Positions 60,586 through 64,000 of a DNA stretch of 64,000 nt are shown one piece after another. The notes beneath the pieces were generated by a model that saw only the letters and a program-made list of their open reading frames with translations, was not told the origin of the DNA and did not search any database. The DNA comes from Sphingomicrobium sediminis (GTDB taxonomy: Bacteria > Pseudomonadota > Alphaproteobacteria > Sphingomonadales > Sphingomonadaceae). The stretch is taken from positions 1,550,001 through 1,614,000 of the forward strand of contig NZ_JAMSHT010000001.1 in NCBI RefSeq assembly GCF_023805295.1. Direction: 5' to 3'. A program made the position numbers and the translations under genes. Within the stretch, counting starts at the first letter, position 1. Each line of letters opens with the position of its first letter.

Positions 60586-62187
60586 ATGAAGTTTTTCGTA
60601 GCGCTGGTCGCCGCCAGCAGCCTTGCTTTCTCGTCCGCGACCGACTGGGTCGCGCCGCAAGCCTCGCAGCGTATCGAGGCCGATACCGTCACCCTCGCCG
60701 CCGACGATATGGAAGGTCGCAAGACCGGCACCGAGGGCTATGCCCGCGCTGCCGACCATGTCGAACAGCGCATGCGCGAAATCGGGCTTGCCCCGGGCGG
60801 GTTCAATGACACGTATCGCGAGCCGGTGCGCCTGCATCATATCGCGGAAGATACCGAACTGGCCGCCAGCTTTACGGTCGACGGCAAGACCTATGAGCAT
60901 GGCGACAATGCCATCATCCGCGTCGACCCGCTGCGTGCGCCGATCCGCGGCACGACCGGCCTCGTCTTCGTCGGTGACGGCTTCGATGCCCCCGAATATG
61001 GCGGCTCGAGCTATGCCAATGTCGACGTGCGCGGCAAGGTCGTCGTCGCGATGGTCCGCGATACAGAGGGTCTCGAGCCCGATGTCGGCGCCCATCTCGG
61101 CAGCGCCCGTGCCCGCATCGCCGCGCAGAATGGCGCGGTGGGCTTCATCAGCATCATGCCGCGCGGCATCCCGGTCTTCGCCTGGCAGCGCTACATGGAC
61201 TATTTCAACGGCGAACGCTTCCTGCCGGAATATGACAGTCAGGCAGGCCTCGCATTCGCCGCCTCGATCCGTCCTGAAGACGCCGCCGCCCTGTTCGACG
61301 GCTCGGGCACCAGCCTCGCCACGCTCGAGCGCAAGCTGAAGGCCAGCGGTCGTCTCGACAGCTTCGCGCTCGACCCCAATGTCAGCGTCGACCTGTCGGC
61401 CCCGGCCGCCGAGATCGTCTCGAGCGATACGGTCATCGGGGTCATCGAAGGCAGCGATCCCGAGCTTGCCGACGAGATCGTCGTCGTCACCGCGCACCTC
61501 GACCATATGGGCGTGGACGAGGATCGCAGCGGCGACCAGATTTTCAACGGTGCCTATGACAATGCGGTCGGCGTCGCCTCGATCCTGGAAAGCGCCCGCG
61601 CCATCCTGGCCCGCGATGAAAAGCCGCGTCGTTCGATCGCCTTCGTGGCGCTCGCTGCCGAGGAACAGGGCCTGTTCGGCTCGCAGCAGATGGCCAAGCG
61701 CGGCACGATCGCCGGCAAGACCATCGTCGCCAACGTCAATCTCGACATGCCCATGCTGTTCGGAGACTTCGACCAGGTCATCGCCTTCGGCGCGCATCAC
61801 AGCGATATTGGCGATGCGGTCAACGAAGCCGCCCGGGCCATGGGCCTCACCCAGGCCGAAGATCCCGATCCCGAGCAGGCCTATTTCGTCCGCTCCGACC
61901 ATTACAGCTTCGTGCTCGAGGGCGTGCCCTCGGTGATGATCGACCCGTTCAATGCAGCGAAAAAGGCCGAGGCCGATCGCTTCATGGGCAACCATTATCA
62001 CAAGGTCAGCGACGAAACCGATCTCGACATCGACTATTATGCGGCCGCGCGCTTCGCCGAAATCGGCGCGCGCGTGACCTATACGCTGGCGATGGAAGAC
62101 GAGGCGCCGGAATGGAAGGAAGACAGCTATTTCGGCAGCTGGGCATCCTGGGTCCGCGCGATCCGCGCGGCGCGTCAGGGAGGCTGA
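60586..62187 (+). CDS. Secreted M28 family metallopeptidase with PA domain
   Basis: Protein of 533 aa with a signal peptide (MKFFVALVAASSLAFSSA). A PA-like insert covers about 110-230. The metal site is H304 in TAHLDHMG, D325 in GAYDNAVG, the Glu pair E359/E360 in AAEEQG, the Asp in NLDMPML and the His in YHKVSDETD. It is a periplasmic or extracellular aminopeptidase by family. Its stop is followed after 1 nt by a hairpin. Confidence 0.93.
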   Translation: MKFFVALVAASSLAFSSATDWVAPQASQRIEADTVTLAADDMEGRKTGTEGYARAADHVEQRMREIGLAPGGFNDTYREPVRLHHIAEDTELAASFTVDGKTYEHGDNAIIRVDPLRAPIRGTTGLVFVGDGFDAPEYGGSSYANVDVRGKVVVAMVRDTEGLEPDVGAHLGSARARIAAQNGAVGFISIMPRGIPVFAWQRYMDYFNGERFLPEYDSQAGLAFAASIRPEDAAALFDGSGTSLATLERKLKASGRLDSFALDPNVSVDLSAPAAEIVSSDTVIGVIEGSDPELADEIVVVTAHLDHMGVDEDRSGDQIFNGAYDNAVGVASILESARAILARDEKPRRSIAFVALAAEEQGLFGSQQMAKRGTIAGKTIVANVNLDMPMLFGDFDQVIAFGAHHSDIGDAVNEAARAMGLTQAEDPDPEQAYFVRSDHYSFVLEGVPSVMIDPFNAAKKAEADRFMGNHYHKVSDETDLDIDYYAAARFAEIGARVTYTLAMEDEAPEWKEDSYFGSWASWVRAIRAARQGG

Positions 62188-62188
62188 T

Positions 62189-62210
62189 CGCCCGCCCTTC
62201 GGGTCGGGCG
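62189..62210 (+). terminator. Hairpin after the M28 peptidase gene
   Basis: CGCCCGCCC (62189-62197), loop TTCG, GGTCGGGCG (62202-62210): nine pairs with one mismatch and a UUCG-type tetraloop. No T-run follows, so termination would be partial. Confidence 0.45.
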
Positions 62211-62258
62211 CGCTTCGACGAGCGCTCCCGACCCATCGACAAAAATCGCCCACCGCCT

Positions 62259-62286
62259 CTTGTGTGACGAAAAGGTCACACCATAT
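62259..62286 (+). promoter_or_regulatory. Possible heat-shock (RpoH-type) promoter of clpB with inverted repeat
   Basis: CTTGTG (62259-62264), 16-nt spacer, CCATAT (62281-62286), 39 nt before ATG. In the spacer TGTGAC (62263-62268) and GTCACA (62275-62280) form a perfect inverted repeat around GAAAAG. The -35 CTTG matches RpoH sites; the repeat may be an extra operator. Confidence 0.4.
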
Positions 62287-62325
62287 CGCCGGAAACCCGA
62301 GGATTTTCGTTGAGGGGCGGACAAG

Positions 62326-64000
<1,675 letters not shown>

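Noticed and set aside
62263..62280. CRP-binding site before clpB
   Set aside because: The half-sites TGTGA and TCACA are separated by 8 bases, not the 6 of CRP. The inverted repeat itself is kept as a separate finding.

Overview
The window looks like a chromosomal segment of a Sphingomonadales alphaproteobacterium (Sphingomonas/Sphingomicrobium type). The GC content is high and the genes are packed tightly with many 4-nt overlaps. Lineage-typical genes include the ~1545-residue NAD-glutamate dehydrogenase, an alphaproteobacterial PAS_5-type protein, an RHH_4 protein, a large TonB receptor next to a tryptophan-halogenase family gene, and many secreted peptidases. No transposase, integrase, phage gene, CRISPR array or rRNA is visible. 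No gene-free stretch exceeds about 220 bases; the longest gaps carry operators, promoters or hairpins, which are listed.

Layout. 0-4.6 kb: threonine aldolase, DMT exporter and PepN aminopeptidase. 4.6-8.1 kb (minus): a four-gene Mla/MCE-type lipid transport operon. 8.2-10 kb: a CDP-alcohol phosphatidyltransferase coupled to a HAD-IB phosphatase. 10-14 kb (minus): a PLP gamma-synthase family enzyme, PgeF, a NDUFAF7-like methyltransferase and Lgt. 14-20 kb: acyl-CoA synthetase, an orphan molybdenum hydroxylase, ferrochelatase, and acetoacetyl-CoA reductase coupled to a ribbon-helix-helix protein. 20-28 kb (minus): an ATP-grasp protein, NAD-glutamate dehydrogenase and a very acidic PAS_5 protein. 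28.2 kb: tRNA-Thr(CGT).

29-40.6 kb is the most interesting part: a compact carbohydrate-utilisation locus. It holds a TonB-dependent receptor, a flavin-dependent tryptophan-halogenase family protein, a GH3 beta-glucosidase-like lipoprotein, a LacI-family regulator coupled to an MFS transporter, and a FucP-type sugar permease. Five copies of a TGTGAwCGTTCACA-like palindrome sit in exactly the three control regions of this block. The picture is one LacI regulon covering outer-membrane uptake, glycoside cleavage and inner-membrane uptake, with the halogenase-like flavoenzyme built into it.

40.7-46 kb: a ketopantoate reductase-like gene converges on an operon hmgA-fahA-DUF4126-ABC1 kinase (homogentisate breakdown). 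The matching maleylacetoacetate isomerase lies about 9 kb away, at 54.9 kb. 46-47.5 kb: small membrane proteins and tRNA-Thr(GGT). 47.7-57.8 kb: aminopeptidase P, a protein with TonB-C-like repeats, then an overlapping chain of oligopeptidase B, M1-like peptidase and thioesterase, followed by maiA, a class II aldolase, a hotdog protein and a DJ-1/PfpI protein. 57.9 kb: tRNA-Pro(CGG) beside a long inverted repeat. 58-64 kb: a ferredoxin/adrenodoxin reductase-like flavoprotein, a PHA-system protein, an M15-like peptidase, an M28 peptidase, and the 5' part of clpB, which runs off the right edge.

All assignments come from reading motifs in the translated sequence. No database search was run.
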